Of a DNA stretch of 64,000 nt, positions 9,909-21,333 are shown piece after piece. The position numbers were made by a program, and so were the translations under genes. Each line of letters opens with the position of its first letter. Position 1 is the first letter of the stretch. The DNA is taken from NCBI GenBank assembly GCA_000310025.1, contig FN649750.1, positions 549,688 to 613,687 on the forward strand, read 5' to 3'. Under the pieces are notes generated by a model. It made no database searches and was not told where the DNA came from. It saw only the letters and a list, made by a program, of their open reading frames with translations. The stretch is from Ectocarpus siliculosus (Eukaryota; Sar; Phaeophyceae; Ectocarpales; Ectocarpaceae).

Positions 9909-12900
9909 CTTGCCGATGGCGGAGTTCAGCCGGTACTACCGTCAACAGCAACCACCGTGCACCCTTTTGGAGTCTCCCAAGATGTTCGTGTACAGCCTAC
10001 TTCTTTGGATACTCCCGATGTCCCCAAATCACGTTTAGTTTCTCGGCCGCCTCCTCGTCGCCCGCCTCATCGTCTGCTGGTATTGGACATGACAAACCCA
10101 CTCCGGCACAACCTTTGTGGTGTGGGCGACAGGGAGGTAAGACGTCGAGCGGTTCACCCCTGCTCACCTCGTCGTCTCGGGTTACAGAAGGAACAAGAAC
10201 CTCGTCTACTACTGTTCGCCAAGACTCTTCTGGTGTTGTCAGCCGGGCCTCTTCTCGGATAGCACACGAGCCTTCTTCTACATTCGCCGGGGATCCCGTC
10301 GATTCTCCTTCTCTTTCGCAGCTTTCGTTGTCTTCGACCGTCCGCTGCCCCCGTGTGACAGCACCTGATACGAATGCGTCTTCCTCTGCTGCACACAACG
10401 TGCTGACTGCACCACTGCCATCGGGATCGGATGGTAGTGCCCACCATTCTGTGGAAGGTTCGGCTCCTTTGTCACGGGGGAGTAGTCCAGAGCGCCCTGC
10501 GTCCATTCACACACATCCGTCTGCCGCAGGAAAGACTTCTCCTAACGAACGGGTCTCTCATAGCCGCATGGCCTCTGCTAACATTGACCTCGCCGGAGCC
10601 GCCGCTCGTAGGCCGCCCTCCGGATCATGGACCGGAACGACTTCGCCCGCTCCTCCCTCGCTTTCTGGGTCTTCCCCGTCGGAGATGAGGACCCGTCCGC
10701 TTGGCCCACCCCCGCCCGTGCCTGGCGCCCGCTCTTTGCCCCTCCGCCCTGCACCGGCTCCGCCATTTGATGACAAATGCGAGTACGCTTCGGATGACGT
10801 CCTCCTCTTCTGGAAACCTCCGTCTGTGTTCTCGCAATGGACTCCCTCGGCTTTTGACATACTGGGGGTACGTTACTCATGTGGTAAGCAATTTATGATG
10901 TCTGAAAAAGCGAAGTTATTTGGGGATATGACGTCGTATGACAAAATCATGGCTGCAACCGATCCTAAGACACACAAGTACTTAGGTCGTAACGTACGTC
11001 CTTTGGACTATGCCGAATGGGAGCGTCGTCGAGAAGAGATCGTGCTTACGGGGTCGTATGCCAAATTCGCTCAGAACCACGACATGAAACAACATTTACT
11101 GGAGACGGGTACCCGCCTCCTTGCGGAAGCCAGCCCCTTTGATCGTGTTTGGGGTATCGGCATGTCTGCATGCTTTCCGGAGGCTAGCATTTCATCCAAG
11201 TGGGCGTCTAGCGGTAAAAACTTGTTGGGAAAAGCTTTGATGGAAGTTCGGCGCCTTTTGCGGGATCATCCCCTGTCTGGCGAAGCTCTCCCCGCCTCCA
11301 CCTCCCCCACCCCCCCCATTTCGCAGCCTCTTCCCCATGGCCGTAGACGCATCCACGAGGTTGCTACCGCGGCCGGTTCGTCGTCACGGGAGGACCGGGG
11401 TGAAGACCCAGCTTGTCTCCGTTTGGACGCTCCGGGGGACCATGCTCCTGGTGTTCATCTGGTGGCCTCGACCTCCGCTTGTGCAGACCAACCTCCTCTT
11501 CTGGAACACGGGCCCGATCTGGTCGGCGGCACGCTCCTGTTGGACTCGGACTCTTACACCACCCGGGTTCTGCTGCATGGAGGACCTACAGCCACTTCTC
11601 AACTCGCGCGAGTGGCACTGCTGGACTCTGGGTCTCCTGCGTCTTTTGTGTCCGACTCCGTGGTCACCGCCATGATCGCCGCTGGAGCCTTGACAGCTGG
11701 CAGCGTTCGTGTTTCGCCCTCTCGTCGTTGGGGTGGGTTTGGTGATGGACCCGCCCTTGTGACCACTCGGTCAGTTCGTCTCACCGTTAATTTTCTTCAT
11801 GGAGCTCGAGCTACCGCTTCTTTGGCGGTCTGGGCCTGCGTTGTTCCAGATGCCGCCATGGGGCACGCCGTGCTTCTGGGTCGTGATAGCTGGATGCGGT
11901 TCAACTCTCGCGTGTTCACCACCCTCCCCCACCCTGGACCGGACGGCCGGGTTATGGGCGAGCTCATGCTCTCTCCACGTTTCGCCGCTGGCGCTTGTGT
12001 TTACGCTACACACGACGACGCTCCTGCCTCTTCGTTTCACCTAAAATATGCAGGGAGCTCGGGCATTTCCTTGGGACCGGAGCCTGCTCTGGTTGAGGTG
12101 GACCTCGTCCGTTCTTCTGGCATGCCTGCGCTGATCGGCGAATATCTCGTATCGTTCCGACCCGAAGTGGGTGCGCTTTCGTCCCCCGATGCATTTGTTA
12201 CCAATGGTCTCCAGCGTATTCCCCTTGCAGGTTGTGCCGAATTGGAGCCGGGAGACGTTCTTGGAGTGTCCGCTGCGCCGCTATTACGAGTGCCGGTAGA
12301 AACCCTGAAGACGGCGCCATCTTCGATTCCTACCGGCCCCACGTCCTCCACATCACCACATCGGGTCAACGCCGTTGGCCCCAAGTCAGGGACTCGCCGC
12401 TCTCCGGACCCAGCCTCCGCCCCGCCTCCTCCGAAGCCGCCTCCACAAGAACTACTTGACCGTTTCTCCGAGGCCCAGCGCTCCAGCTTTCTGCGCTTGT
12501 GGGCTAGGCTGCCCGCACATATGCATGACATCGCTTTCGATCTACACAACCCGGGATGGACGCCGGAGGCCATTGATCGCTTGGCCGACGCCCTTGTTGA
12601 GTATTCCGACGTGTTCTCTACTTCGAAAACCGATTTTGGTTCCTGCACCGTCATGCCATTCACTCTTTCTGTCCCCGCCGGGACGAAGCCCGTCGCATCA
12701 CGCCCGTATCGTATTAACCCGTTAATGCAGAAGAAAGTGGATGCCGTGTTGGACCAGTATTTGGCGGCAGGGCTCATCCAGCATTCCACTTCTCCCTGGG
12801 CTTCTCCTCTGGTCGTCATCCCCAAGAAAGACGGGTCGGTTCGAATCACCGTCAACTACAAGCGTCTCAACGCCCCTGGTGGACTTGGATGGACAACCTC

Positions 12901-14206
12901 TCCCTCGGGTGGACGGTATCTTGGATTCTCTGTACACCGGGAAAGTGTTCTCCATCTTCGACCTCAACTCGGCCTTCCACCAGATCGTTTGTGACGAAGA
13001 CACTGTCCCGCTCACCGCCTTTTGCACTCCCACGCAGTTGTTCGAATGGCTTCGGATGCCGCAAGGAGCCAACGCAAGCCCGTGTTGGTTCGTCAAGGTC
13101 ATCAACAGAGTGGTGCACGGTCTGGAGCGTGTGCTTGCCTATCTGGATGATGTTATCTGTTTCGATGAGGAACCTCTGGGACACGTGCTCAACATGATCG
13201 AGTTTTTCAAACAGCTGCGCCAGTACAACCTCAAGCTGTCTCCAGGGAAGGCTCGTGTCGGCGCCACCCACGCCAATTTCCTCGGTACACCATCTCCCCG
13301 GCTGGGGTTAGCCCTGATGGCGTCAAGGTTCGGGCGCTCACGCACATGCCGCCGCCGACGAATGTTAAGCAGCTTAGGAACCTCCTCGGTGGCCTCAGCT
13401 ACTACCGGAAATTCCTTCAGAATCTCGCCACCAAGGTGCGGCCTCTCAACTCTCTTCTCAAACAAGGCGTCCCCTTCAAGTACACCCCGGGCATGGTCAA
13501 GGTTGTCAAAACGTTGTTGAGCGAACTCGCGCGTCCCCCGATTTTGGTCTTCCCGGATTGGGCTGCGGTCGAGGACAACAGCCGTCCTCTCCGTTTGTGC
13601 TCCGACGCGTGCATTGACGGCTTTGGAGTCTCCCTGGAACAAGAACAACTCGATGGCTCGGTAAGACCCATTGTGTACATCAGCCGCGCTACTCTTCCGG
13701 CGGAGCGGAACTGGACTGTTCTGGATCTGGAAGCTGGTGGCATTGTTTGGGCCATTAAGCGCCTTCGGGGCTATTTGTGGTCAACCAAGTTCATCATCTA
13801 TTCAGATCACAAAGCCTTAGAGAGCATTGGCAAGGTTGGAGGACACAACGCCAGGGTACAACGACGGCTCGAATTCCCGTCCAACTTCACCTACACCCTG
13901 AAATATCGGAAAGGTTCGGCAAACGGCAACGCGGATTTCCTTTCGCGGCTGCCTTTACCAGCACAAGACACGGACACAACCGGCCCCGATTGCATTGATG
14001 GTGTCGATCACGCTGGTGTCTTCCTCATTCGGGCTTGTGGACTCAACTATCACTCGTCGTCTACGCCGGAGGTCGGTTTGGGTGGGCTCCGCCTTCCCTG
14101 CTCGGCGGGAGTCTTTTCACCCCCCAGCGCTGCAGCCCTCCGTATTTGGGGATTTTCGCCGTCATCACCCGCGCCGGCTGGATGTTCGATCGAACTCACC
14201 GATTGA
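9905..14206 (+). pseudogene. Pol, first part: protease, reverse transcriptase, RNase H (two frameshifts)
   Basis: The frame opens at 9905 (ATGA overlap with gag). A Pro/Ser-rich linker is followed by an aspartic protease core, LLDSGSPASFV (near 11615). Reverse transcriptase starts near 12660 (SRPYRINPLMQKK, SPWASPLVVIPKKDGS). Near 12871-12876 the homology moves to the next frame, compatible with one extra C in a C run. It continues there through FSIFDLNSAFHQI and the catalytic YLDDVICF (near 13140), then returns to the first frame near 13285, compatible with one lost base. RNase H follows (LCSDACIDGFGVSLEQ, then YSDHKALE, near 13600-13810) and runs to the stop at 14206. Because the LTRs look identical, either the frameshifts are very recent or they are sequence errors in homopolymers. 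Confidence 0.88.
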
Positions 14207-16853
14207 TTATCAAGATTTTCGGAGGTCTTCGGGAGTCTTCGTGGTCTCAGATGTTTCCGCGTCTCCGGTGCCTGTTTCCTCTTTGGCTCCGGCTACGTCC
14301 CGCGGAATGTCTCCGGCCGCGTCTCTGGCGAATAGATATGTGCACGTCCTGTCTTCGCTTCCGGAGCGGGGACCGCTCATTTCTTCACGAACTCGGGCCA
14401 AGACCACCGCTGCTTCTGGAGGCACCGTCACCGGTCCCACCTATTTCGGACGCCAGCCGCGGGCTACCATCGTCCCTCGGGCATCGTCCACTGCCCGTCG
14501 TCCTAGCAGGTCCCGCTCGACAAACAAGACCATCCGGACCGGCACGCGTCCCCTGCCGTCATCTGCGAAGCCAACGTCGGCGTTTTCGTCGACTGCCTCT
14601 GCGTCACCGGTGCCTTCGCCGGCATCGGCGCGCGCTGCATCCTCGGTTTTGCCCTCTATCCAGGTTTCGCCTGGGACTTCGCCCCTCCCGATGCCTCCTC
14701 CTAGGGTGACACCGCTGTCTGAAACTTCACCAGTCGTTGAGGCTCCTCGTTCTACAGCCTCTTCCGTGGGATCGCTTGACTCTGGGTTGGAGCCGACTGA
14801 CTTGGACCCCTCACATTTGCGAGCTTGCGTTCAGAGCTTCGGCACTGTGGACTGGGCCAGGGAACAACAGCGGGAGAGCGAATGCGTGGTGGCTATGCGT
14901 TTTCTGTCTCGTGGCTCTCCCTCCCCACCCCCTTCTGACTTGCTCACCCTTAGTGCCCCGCTCCGCTCCCCTCGGTTAGACGATGTCCTTGCGTTGGCGG
15001 CGAAAACCAGGCTGCACACGACCGATGATAACGTCACCCTCCCCGTACATAAATCGGCGCCATCGCCGATCGGGCGCTCTGGCGGCAGGACCACTCGTCT
15101 ACCGGATACTGGTGTGCCCCGTGTCTACGTGCCCATGCTGATGCGTCCGTGGGTCCTTCATGCCTGCCATACCGCCGCGTCCTTCCATCTCGGTGTTCAT
15201 CGTACACAACGTCTGCTTGAGCGTTTCTACTGGTGGATTGGTCTGGATCGTTCCGTGCGCTGGTGGCTTCGAGCGTGTTTGGTGTGTCAAGCTCGCAAGA
15301 CTTCGCGTCAAACCGCTCGGTGGCCCGTCATCGCTATGCCATTGCCACAGGGGCCTGGTACGGTCGTCGGCGTCGACTTCTTCGGACCCCTGCCCGTGAC
15401 TGCCAAGGACAACTCCTACATTTTGTTGTTCACAGACCGTTTCAGCCGGAGAGCCGACATGTTCGCGGTTACAGCGGCGGAATTTACGGCGGAAGGGACG
15501 GCTCACATCTTCGTCAACCAGTACATGACCAAGTGGGGATGTCCGACTACGTTATTGTCGGACAACGGACTGCATTTATGCTCGAAGCTCTCCATGGCGA
15601 TCTACGAGGTGATGAAAATCAAGAAGGTCACCACCAGCTCCTACCACCCGCAAACCAACGGCGGCACGGAACGCGTCAATCACACGATGGCTCAGATGCT
15701 TGCGGTAGTCGTCAACGAACAGCAAAACGATTGGGACGTACATCTCCCGCACGTTGAATTTGCCTACAACAATTCCGTGAACCAGTCGACTGGATTGGCG
15801 CCGAACGAGATCCATATCGGACGCATTCCGCGGCGTCCGCTTTCGGTCTTCGATCATCCAACGGTAGGAGGTCATCAAAGCTTAGCCCGTGACCAACTCG
15901 AGTACTGCAACTTGGCTGTCGATCGCCAGCGCCGGGCCTACGACCTGGTCCGTGAGTACAACGCCCTGAAGATCTCGCGAGTCGAACGCCGTAATTCATC
16001 CCTGCTGGACGCCATCCACAAGCTCCCGCAATTTACTGTTGGCGGGTGGGCTTGGGTCTACAACACGGCTGCTACAATTCGACAGGGTGTGCGGAAGGAC
16101 ACGGATCAACAGGTGCTCAAGGCCAAATTCGCGCTTTCCTGGACGGGGCCTTACAAAGTTCTTGCGGTGGGTCCCGCTTCGGCCGACGCCACCCCAGATG
16201 GAAGCCCGTTGGCGCGTAAACTCCTCTACCTGGACCTGCCTTCTGATCTTTCCGGCCCAGCAGCTCGATGTCGCGTATCTGTCCTTCGTTGCAAGCCCTG
16301 TCGCAATCCATACGAGACGGACGACCTGCCCCAATCTCTACCCGCTGAGCTTTCGCGTTATGTCCTGCACTCTTTCGGCGATAAATGTCCACCGTTTCAC
16401 GTCACCGCAGATGATGTGTCGGTGCCTGTCGGGCGCCTCGAGGTCGACTACGTTTCGGGACACCAATTGGTGCGGGGCCGTAGCGGCGTTCTCGCTGTCC
16501 TGTACCAGACGCATTGGCTAGGCCTGACTACTCCTCCTTGGGAACGGGAGTCCGACCTCGATCAATTCCGTCGACACATCCTCTTGTACTGGTCTCGAGA
16601 GGTCTGCCAAAGCAAGCAGGGTAACCGCACGTATCGAGTGGCTCGGACACGCGCGGCACAACGGGAGCTAGCCCGGAATCGTGGCGAACGCTATTTGCCT
16701 CCTGGGGCTGACCTTGTGCTTCACGCGACTTGGCTCCGTCGCTTCAGCATTTCGCCCCTTCCAGTGGGAGCGCGGCTGTGGTACAAGGCCCGCGACGGAT
16801 TATGGTGGACAGGACGTATTGGTGCTCATCAGGACGGCTCGTACATCGTTTGA
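13995..16853 (+). pseudogene. Pol, second part: integrase with chromodomain-like and Tudor-like tail
   Basis: The integrase region is open from 13995 to 16853 but in a different frame from RNase H, so a third shift lies between about 14080 and 14200. The long Ser/Pro linker is followed by an H-H-C-C zinc-binding region (CHTAASFHLGVHRT ... CLVCQ, 15160-15300). The DDE core has D in VVGVDFFGPLP (near 15370), D in LLSDNGLHL (near 15555) and E in GGTERVNH (near 15665). Residues about 812-865 (VLYQTHWLGLTTPPWERESDL) resemble a chromodomain, which in chromoviruses directs integration to marked chromatin. The C-terminus (VGARLWYKARDGLWWTGRI) looks Tudor-like. The TGA at 16851-16853 falls inside that fold, and the downstream frame reads FLDDPG, so it may be a premature stop; this last point is inference. 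Confidence 0.85.
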
Positions 16854-17078
16854 TTTCTGGATGACCCTGGCCGTTCTCCCTCTGCCTGCGCACCTCTACT
16901 CCACCGCCTTGGACGCCGTCTGTGGATCGTGGTGTTTAGAAAAACATCGCTCGCGCCCTTTGGGCGACGCCCGGGATCGCACTCCTCCCATTACTGACTC
17001 CTTACCGTCGGCTGTTCCCAATATCTCTTCCTAGCGTCGCCGTTTTAGGTTCGAGTTGGTCTATCTTGGATTTGGTTT

Positions 17079-17130
17079 GTTTGTTTGTTTGTTTGTTTGT
17101 TTGTTTGTTTGTTTGTTTGTTCGTTTGTTT
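17079..17130 (+). repeat. (TTTG)n microsatellite
   Basis: About 13 units of TTTG (one variant TTCG) in the 3' untranslated part of the gypsy element. Confidence 0.9.
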
Positions 17131-17163
17131 GTTTTTTCTTTTGTTTTTGTTTTCTCCGTGTGG

Positions 17164-17360
17164 TTTGCCTCTGAACACTTGGAAAAAGAGTTCCCCAAGT
17201 TTCGTCGGTGTTCTTTGCCTCTGAACACTTGGAAAAAGAGTTCCCCAAGTTTCGTCGGTGTTGTTTGCCTCTGAACACTTAAACAACGAGTTCCCCAAGT
17301 TTCGTCGGTATGTTCGCCTCTGACCAGGCAAACACCGAGTTTCTCGTGTTTCCCTTGGTT
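17164..17360 (+). repeat. 50-bp tandem repeat, three full units and a decayed fourth
   Basis: Units start at 17164, 17214 and 17264 with TTTGCCTCTGAACACTT and end in CCCCAAGTTTCGTCGG. The first two are nearly identical and the third has changes in its middle. The fourth (about 17314-17360) is degenerate. Confidence 0.9.
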
Positions 17361-18318
17361 CGCCTTTTGCCAACTCATTTTTTTTTTTAGCTCCACCGTG
17401 TCGCCGAAGTGTCATCTAGGCCTGTTACTTCGGGCTTCCATCCCGTGGCGTCGTCTTCTCCCGTGGACATTCGTCGTCATCCACACTTCGTTCTACTTCG
17501 TCTCCGTCATCGCTACCTGCAGGCGACTTCGTTCATCATCGTCGAGCCCTTGAGTCGTTGTGTTGTTGTGTGTATCTCTGCGACTTTTCTGTGTTGTTTG
17601 AGTCTTTCTGTGTTGTGCGTTGCCAGCGAGCCAGGGCAAGTTCGTCAGATCGCTTCTCAGACGTTGATCATTCATGCTTTGCATTCTTGGTTTTCTTTAG
17701 GTCTTGCCGTGGCCGCCTCTCTATACGGTTTGAGTTCTCTGACACGCTGGAAATTGTTGTCAGTGTGTTCGCCTGTCATTCATTTCTCCTGCCCTTCTTT
17801 GACGCTTTCCTAGATTGGTTGCGTTGATATCTTCCCCTTTACGTCGCGTCCAGTATCAAAGGCCGTATTCGTTCGGAAATTTGCTTGGGTTTTGAGTTTT
17901 GTTGCCGTATTTTGGGGCTCTCTCGGGTAGTCGCCCTCATTCCTCCCATTGTCATACGCGCGGGTGCGCGTAAAAGAGTGGTGTGTGGCGTTTAGGTTTT
18001 GACTTTATTTCTCTTGCCGTCGTCTGTTGCGGATAGCGTGCTGTGCAGCACTACATATTTTTCTTGGCCTTATCCCTTCATTGGTAGGAGCGTTGTCATT
18101 GAGATGTCGATGTGTTGTCTCGTGGCCGTTCGCATCCATCTTTCGTCTCAATGATGGTGTGGGGGTTGATTCGGGATGTTTCTACAACTCACCCTCCTTT
18201 TTGGATGTTTTGTGAAGAGTAATATCTTCGATTCATGAGCATCGTCAGCTAAAATCTTCGTTGTAGCTTTTAGGATTTGAGCACTGATTTGAGAATAGAA
18301 TCTGCATATATGATATTC

Positions 18319-18330
18319 AGGGTGGGCTAG
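18319..18330 (+). promoter_or_regulatory. Polypurine tract of the gypsy element
   Basis: CAGGGTGGGCTAG directly precedes the 3' LTR. The TRIM at 20781-21644 has CAGGGTGGGCTAT at the same place, which ties the two elements together. Confidence 0.7.
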
Positions 18331-18628
18331 TGTTAAGGAGTGTGGCTGCTAGCTTAAATAGGGTACATCTTATTGTTGATAGGATGTGGGTCGGTCCCAG
18401 GAGGTATACCCTTCAGACACCTACCCTCTTAGGATTTGTCTAGTCTGCGTACCCCCTGAGGTGAAGTTGGATCCCCACTTCACCTCAGACCCTTGCTGAT
18501 CGTCTCTCAGCAATAACAAGCAACTTTCTCATCTCAACGTGATCGTGGACAAGCGTGTCAACGACAGAACCTACCTTCATCTATCTCTAGGAGCAAGCTA
18601 CCGCCCACGGCTTCCCCTCCTTTAAACT
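18331..18628 (+). repeat. 3' LTR of the gypsy element
   Basis: 298 bp, apparently identical to 4606-4903, followed directly by CATGCC and then the right half of the palindrome array. Confidence 0.96.
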
Positions 18629-18645
18629 CATGCCATTCCAAAGAG

Positions 18646-18970
18646 CTTCCATGGAAGTCCGTGATCTCACTTCCATGGAAGCTTTACTACTTCCATGGAA
18701 GCTGTCATTGCCCTCTTTGGAGTAGCTTCCATGGAAGTTAACCTTCAACTTCCATGGAAGCTACTCCACTTCCATGGAAGTCCAATCGGACTTCCATGGA
18801 CATTCGACTTCCATGGAAGTGGCACGTTCACCTTTTTCAATAATGACTTCCATGGAAGTGGCGCGCAGCGCTTCCATGGAAGTAAAAACGTTGAACTTCC
18901 ATGGAAGTAGGGAGCAGCTTCCATGGAAGTAGCTTCCATGGAAGTCAGAATTCACTTCCATGGAAGCTGA
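18646..18970. repeat. CTTCCATGGAAG palindrome array, right part
   Basis: About 14 copies of CTTCCATGGAAG in 325 bp, all but one perfect (the copy near 18790 ends in GGAC). They are separated by 8-25 bp of unrelated sequence. In most copies the base before is A or G and the base after is T or C, extending the dyad to 14 bp in many cases. The array ends abruptly near 18970. Confidence 0.93.
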
Positions 18971-19219
18971 GTACATTTGTCAAATAGTGTAGGAGATTGG
19001 TTTGTCCGTCATTCGACCGGTGATTTCTCCATCGTTCTGAGAAAGCTGGAGAAGGCAGCGGGCGCGTTCAAGTCCAAGCAGAGCGGGACCTTGTGCAGCC
19101 CCGCGGAGGGCGAAGCATTGCCGGACACCATTGCCAACGGCCTACGAAACTCGCTCGGGATTATCCGAGAACTACTGTACAGCCGTGCTGCTTCTGAGAC
19201 GCGCGAACACTAAAATACA
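18971..19219. other. Unassigned stretch
   Basis: A 78-codon plus-strand ORF (18977-19213) has no ATG in a good context that stands out and matches nothing recognised. No other feature is seen. Confidence 0.3.
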
Positions 19220-19830
19220 TACGTCAGAGCTTGACAGCCCCAGGAAAATGCAGGCTGCCAGAATATTCCAGCGGGTTTCTCGGTTGCGTGCCCCCCCATG
19301 CGGCTTTAATTGCCCCCCGCCCAGCATCATACATTCACAACACGGTAGGGGGCATGGTCATCATCTGAAGGCAACAGAACTCGACCGTTTTCGGTGGCTT
19401 ACAATCTTTGAATCCTTACTTTTCTTTTGCTCCGAGGATCGAGAGCGCGCAATTGCCTCGAGAGCCACCGAGAGAAACAAAGGTGAGCGGAGGCATGCTG
19501 TTGAAGCCCAACAAGCCATCGAGATCTCGTAGCCACAGGTAAAGAGACACGAAAAGGGCCCGATTGTTGAAATATTCTGTGCGCGTTGTGATCTGAATGC
19601 CGGAGTCGTGGCGCCCAGCGTCGATGGTGGGCTACAGCAATATTCTGTGCGTGTTGTGATCTGCATGCCGGAGTCGTGGCGCCCAATGTCGATGGTGGGC
19701 GGCAGCAGCTGTCTGTAGTTGGGATGGGAGGCTTGCCTCGGCATGCGGCGGCGGAACTTCGAAGATGTTTTTTTGTCTCCGCAGCTTAGCTCAGTAGTCT
19801 GACGACTGTCGAAAGCGGTGGTCTCCATGC
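19220..19830 (+). repeat. Dispersed repeat R1, copy 1
   Basis: This stretch aligns by eye with 36600-37126 plus 40295-40345 (shared 'cagagcttgaca', 'ggttgcgtgcccccc', 'aatctttgaatc', 'gatggtgggctacag'). The second copy is split by an LTR element, and joining its two sides restores the order seen here. Inside, a 78-bp unit is duplicated (about 19563-19640 and 19641-19710, 'tattctgtgcg...ttgtgatctg...cggagtcgtggcgccca'). No coding potential is recognised. Confidence 0.75.
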
Positions 19831-19889
19831 CGGGATACCATTTCTTGGAACATTCCTTGGGTAGGTGCAGCCCTGCACGGCAAAACCTA

Positions 19890-20036
19890 GCTTTTCTCCG
19901 TACAGCAACCTAGCGTTCACGCGGTGGACAACAACCTAGCCCTGACACCATACAGCAACCTAGCGTTCACGGTGCACAACAACCTAGCCCTTACCCCCTC
20001 CTGCGCCGCGGCTTAGCCTAAACGGGACAGCTGCAG
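19890..20036 (+). repeat. Short direct repeats 'cagcaacctagcgttc'
   Basis: The string 'acagcaacctagcgttcac', followed by 'acaacaacctagccct', occurs twice before the MITE at 20037. 'gcagcaacctagcgttgcc' follows the MITE at about 20296, so the MITE inserted into this small repeat cluster. Confidence 0.7.
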
Positions 20037-20281
20037 CTACACAGGTGGAGGTCGACCCCCCTTCCCCAAAATGTCGGATGCCCTCGCCCCCGTGTGGAGA
20101 TCTTGACAAGGTCGAACACCTTGGAGAAGACAACCAAGGTCTCAAAAATACCTCGACTTCTCCCCTTTCGAGGCCTTGGTTGTCTTCTCCAAGCAAGGTG
20201 TTCGACCTTGTCAGGGCCTCCACAAGGGGGCGAGAGGGCATCCGACATTTTGGGGAAGGGGGTCGACCTCCACCTGTGTAG
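20037..20281. mobile_element. MITE / foldback element, 245 bp, TA target type
   Basis: Termini CTACACAGGTGG (20037) and CCACCTGTGTAG (ending 20281) open inverted arms of about 105 bp that run almost to the centre, near 20155. TA at 20038-20039 and 20279-20280 fits a TA target duplication as in Tc1/mariner-type MITEs. The arms differ by a few substitutions and small indels. It has no coding capacity; the overlapping ORFs on both strands come from the symmetry. Confidence 0.85.
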
Positions 20282-20780
20282 TAGCTTTTTCACCGTGCAG
20301 CAACCTAGCGTTGCCGCGGCTTGCCGCGGCCTAGGCTTGCTTGGTGCAGTGACCAAGCACTTTCCAATGCCATAGGTTTGGGGCGGGTCGGTTGGGTTGG
20401 GGTTGGGTTAGCTATATCCTACCTTTGAGACGTGATAAAAAAACGTACAGCGCGCCAGGTCCGAACCAGCAAGCAGTAGTTTCGAAAGGTATCAGAGTTC
20501 ATCCATCGGCGAATATTTTTTCCGTCGTCCTCCCGACAGGGTAAGTTAGCCTGTGACCACGGGAATCGACCGCGTCGAGTGTTGGATCAGTACGGACATA
20601 CGAAGGTACTGGGTAGAGAGAGATCGGAGCGGTTTTTAATGTGAAGACAACAACAACAACAACCCACCCACCAGTCAGTGTATTCTCGGGCTATATACTG
20701 TAGCTCTGGTGGTGTGTAGCCAGGAAGTTGCCTATGGAAAATTCCCGTCAACCATTGCTTTCGACCAAGTCGTAAGCACC
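20282..20780. other. Unassigned stretch
   Basis: This holds a G/T-rich run (20386-20429, 'ggttggg' motifs). A segment at 20590-20660 resembles 3075-3160. No gene is seen. Confidence 0.4.
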
Positions 20781-21093
20781 TGTTATCGTTTTTGGAGGTA
20801 GACAAGTGATCGCGGTTGGTCATGGTTGTTTGGCGTCGTCGGATGCTATGACGTGACGTCATGCTAGATCAGGGCTTTATGCCGAGACATGTGCCCTTCC
20901 TTCTGTTCAGTGTGTGCGTACAGGCGATCTATGATCGTGTGTGCGTGGGATATTGTGAGTTGGCTTGGAAAGCGTTAATCAAGAGAAAGAGAACAACGGA
21001 AAGCAACAACAACCTGCTACTGTGGTCGGACAAGAGAGTTCCACACAGCTCAAAGGTGATTGATTCTGAAGGAAGGGGTCAAATACCATTACA
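20781..21093 (+). repeat. 5' LTR of the TRIM
   Basis: 313 bp, TGTTATCGTT to CCATTACA. It differs from the 3' LTR at scattered positions and by about 4 bp near 'gtgcccttcc', so it is older than the gypsy insertion. Confidence 0.88.
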
Positions 21094-21333
21094 CTGGCGT
21101 CGTCGGCTTTGCACCCATGTGCCTTTTCCCGATTTTATCCACCGACTTTGCCGCCCCGGCTTCTGTGTTTTCTTCTTTCTTGGTTCCGCTTCTTTGGTTT
21201 GGTTAACGGAGAGGTGCGGGTGAGGGTTTTGAGTTGTCGTATCTTCGATCCATCCCGCATTCCTCTTGATTGACTAGAGTCCCTCCGAGGTTTGCTTCTG
21301 TATCTGCATCTACGTCCACTCAGGGTGGGCTAT

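Larger units (their letters stand above)
16854..18318 (+). other. 3' untranslated part of the gypsy element
   Basis: No convincing ORF crosses this 1.46-kb stretch. A short frame (about 16860-17034, with GSWCLEKH) may be the frameshifted end of Pol. It also contains a (TTTG)n tract and a 50-bp tandem repeat, listed separately. T-rich DNA follows up to the purine tract. Confidence 0.6.
4606..18628 (+). mobile_element. Ty3/gypsy LTR retrotransposon, about 14 kb, chromovirus-like
   Basis: Two 298-bp direct repeats (4606-4903 and 18331-18628) that look identical by eye enclose gag, protease, reverse transcriptase, RNase H and integrase in gypsy order. A primer-binding-site candidate starts just inside the left LTR and a purine-rich tract precedes the right LTR. 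The flanks share CTCAT(G) around the junctions (4602-4607; 18627-18632), suggesting a 4-5 bp target duplication whose exact edge is blurred by the LTR ends. LTR identity implies recent insertion, yet pol carries three apparent frameshifts and a probable premature stop. The 14-kb length is large for the superfamily, because of a long leader ORF, a 1309-codon Gag and a 1.5-kb 3' untranslated part. Confidence 0.96.

Noticed and set aside
4606-18628. Envelope gene that would make the gypsy element retrovirus-like
   Set aside because: No ORF with signal peptide and membrane anchor exists between integrase and the 3' LTR; that space holds tandem repeats only.
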